64,000 nt of DNA from Mycocentrospora acerina (Eukaryota; Ascomycota; Dothideomycetes; Pleosporales), in assembly GCA_022701365.1 (NCBI GenBank), contig JAKUHH010000396.1, positions 372,001 through 436,000 of the forward strand, read 5' to 3'. Below the pieces are notes generated by a model. That model ran no database searches, had not been told where the DNA came from, and was given only the letters and a program-made list of their open reading frames with translations. A program made the position numbers and the translations under genes. How positions within the stretch are numbered: the first letter of the stretch is position 1; every line of letters starts with the position of its first letter. Positions 62,973-64,000 of the stretch are shown piece after piece.

Positions 62973-64000
62973 GGTGAATGTGTGTCTGTGTGAGAGAGAC
63001 GATGCGATATTATATCCGTGGGACGTACGAATCAACCAGGTAGAAAAAACGAGAATAAAAAAAGTCGAGGAAAGAAACAAAAGATGTAGAAAATGGCAAT
63101 GTCTCAGGCGTGTATAATTTTTTTGACAAGCTCGCCTATATGGGGATTCGGAGACAGGAGGGGACGGACGAATGAGGAGGGGGGAGAGGCGAGTGGTTGA
63201 GATGGAGGGTAGGGAAGTTTAGCGGGAGAGGGTGCCATCTTTCTTAAGACGACCCGAGCGACGATCATGGGTCGTCGTAGTCCACTCGGCGTGGCCACAG
63301 AACCCGGCAAGGATTTCATGCACACTGCCCCGTTTTGTTGCGCTGCGCATCTAGCTTGTTTAATCGTGCATAATGGCGACAGTCTGCAGCCTGCAGCTCT
63401 AGCCGGTTCTTAGCTGACTGTACGGCCCTAGGGCGACGGTGTGGATAGGTTGGCACCTGCGAGGAGAAAGATTGCGATGCTTTCATGGCTGCCACAGTCG
63501 CAATTCATCATGCGCAGACGGAGATGAAGACGACCGAGGCGGCGCCAGTCGAGCTTATCGCGGTAGCAGAAAGAATCAACGGCAAGAAAAGCCGGCCATG
63601 AGGCCATCATGCGGTTTTGCCCGTACAACTAGTTGTAGACAGTGGCAGCTGAAGAGGGGGGCTTCAAGGCTCGAAGCTCACGGCTGACCTTGCATGTGCT
63701 TGCAGAAACCTGGCCAGGAGGCCGCAGGTAGCTCGCACCCGACAACGGGCAGTCCAACGCATGCCATGATTGCCGTGTGCAGGCAACCGGCCGGACGTCT
63801 GCCTGAGCCTGTACTTGCACGCAAACCTCACGCTCGCGGTTCCAGAAACCTTCTTTGAACGTCCAAAAGGAGAGCGCACCGCAACGGCGTTGCTTCCCGT
63901 TCAGGAATGTTGCAATCCAGGGCGCACGCCGCCATGCTAGGCACGCCGTCTCAAAGGGTCGGAAAATGTGGGTGTAGTCGTTGTCGTCTTGGAGCATCGA
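62973..64000. other. Right-edge region without a supported gene
   Basis: The promoter of the 347-aa protein gene lies next to 62973. A 122-codon minus-strand frame (63629-63997) is open but starts close to the window edge and has no recognisable domain; a gene crossing the edge cannot be excluded. Confidence 0.5.

Noticed and set aside
63629..63997. 122-codon minus-strand open frame at the right edge
   Set aside because: No domain or splice evidence, and it ends at the window border, so a decision is not possible.
1..64000. tRNA genes
   Set aside because: I looked for B-box-like GGTTCGAATCC sequences with matching A-box and acceptor stem and found no convincing set; a covariance-model scan would be decisive.

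Overview
This window is nuclear DNA of a filamentous ascomycete fungus, most likely a dothideomycete of the Pleosporales type. Genes are monocistronic, lie densely on both strands, and carry short spliceosomal introns (about 50-140 bp) with GTANGT/GTGNGT donors, CTAAC/CTGAC-like branch sites and C/TAG acceptors. The products are fungal housekeeping proteins (Mediator Med15, TFIID Taf8, Cox9, Som1, Mrpl20, dynactin p62, a Gid4/Vid24 protein, Dug1) mixed with typical ascomycete accessory enzymes. I see no rRNA, no convincing tRNA, no transposon and no CRISPR array. One unresolved base (N) at 57048 shows that this is a scaffolded assembly.

Layout. 1-1520: no supported gene, short tandem repeats. 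1.5-3.7 kb: DUF676-type alpha/beta hydrolase. 3.8-8.2 kb: small membrane protein, Efm4 lysine methyltransferase, a second (Methyltransf_16) methyltransferase convergent with it, and a TMEM205-like membrane protein. 9.1-12.7 kb: F-box/WD40 protein and a DUF7704-like membrane protein. 12.7-15.6 kb: repeat-rich spacer. 15.6-20.2 kb: Med15 with 52 uninterrupted glutamines, followed by a 3.4-kb gene-poor stretch. 23.6-30.7 kb: a compact group of mitochondrial and nuclear genes (COX9, TAF8, SOM1, an XRCC2-like recombination protein, MRPL20, DUG1). 31.5-39.8 kb: CocE/S15 hydrolase, an unknown protein, secreted glutaminase A, another unknown. 40.8-46.7 kb: (6-4) photolyase, then a divergent TauD dioxygenase / Dal5-type MFS transporter pair. 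47.4-52.4 kb: aldo-keto reductase, NDUFAF5-like complex I assembly factor, dynactin p62. 53.3-55.7 kb: seven-exon CorA-like transporter. 55.9-63 kb: FMN-binding split-barrel protein, Gid4/Vid24-domain protein and an unknown protein. The right end holds no supported gene.

How the genes fit together. Most neighbours are functionally independent, as is usual in fungi. Exceptions worth noting are the convergent pair of seven-beta-strand methyltransferases (EFM4 and an Nnt1/Efm7-like gene), the head-to-head COX9/TAF8 and SOM1/XRCC2-like pairs sharing short promoters, and the TauD/MFS divergent pair, which looks like a small sulfonate-use (or related organic-acid) module. Gene models here were spliced by hand by matching reading phase across introns; COX9 (62 aa, four exons) and SOM1 (two exons) were only visible after splicing. 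The clearest anomaly is a 302-bp near-perfect direct repeat flanking the N, which duplicates the first exon and promoter of the FMN-binding gene and is almost certainly an unmerged contig overlap. I found no convincing new biological system.
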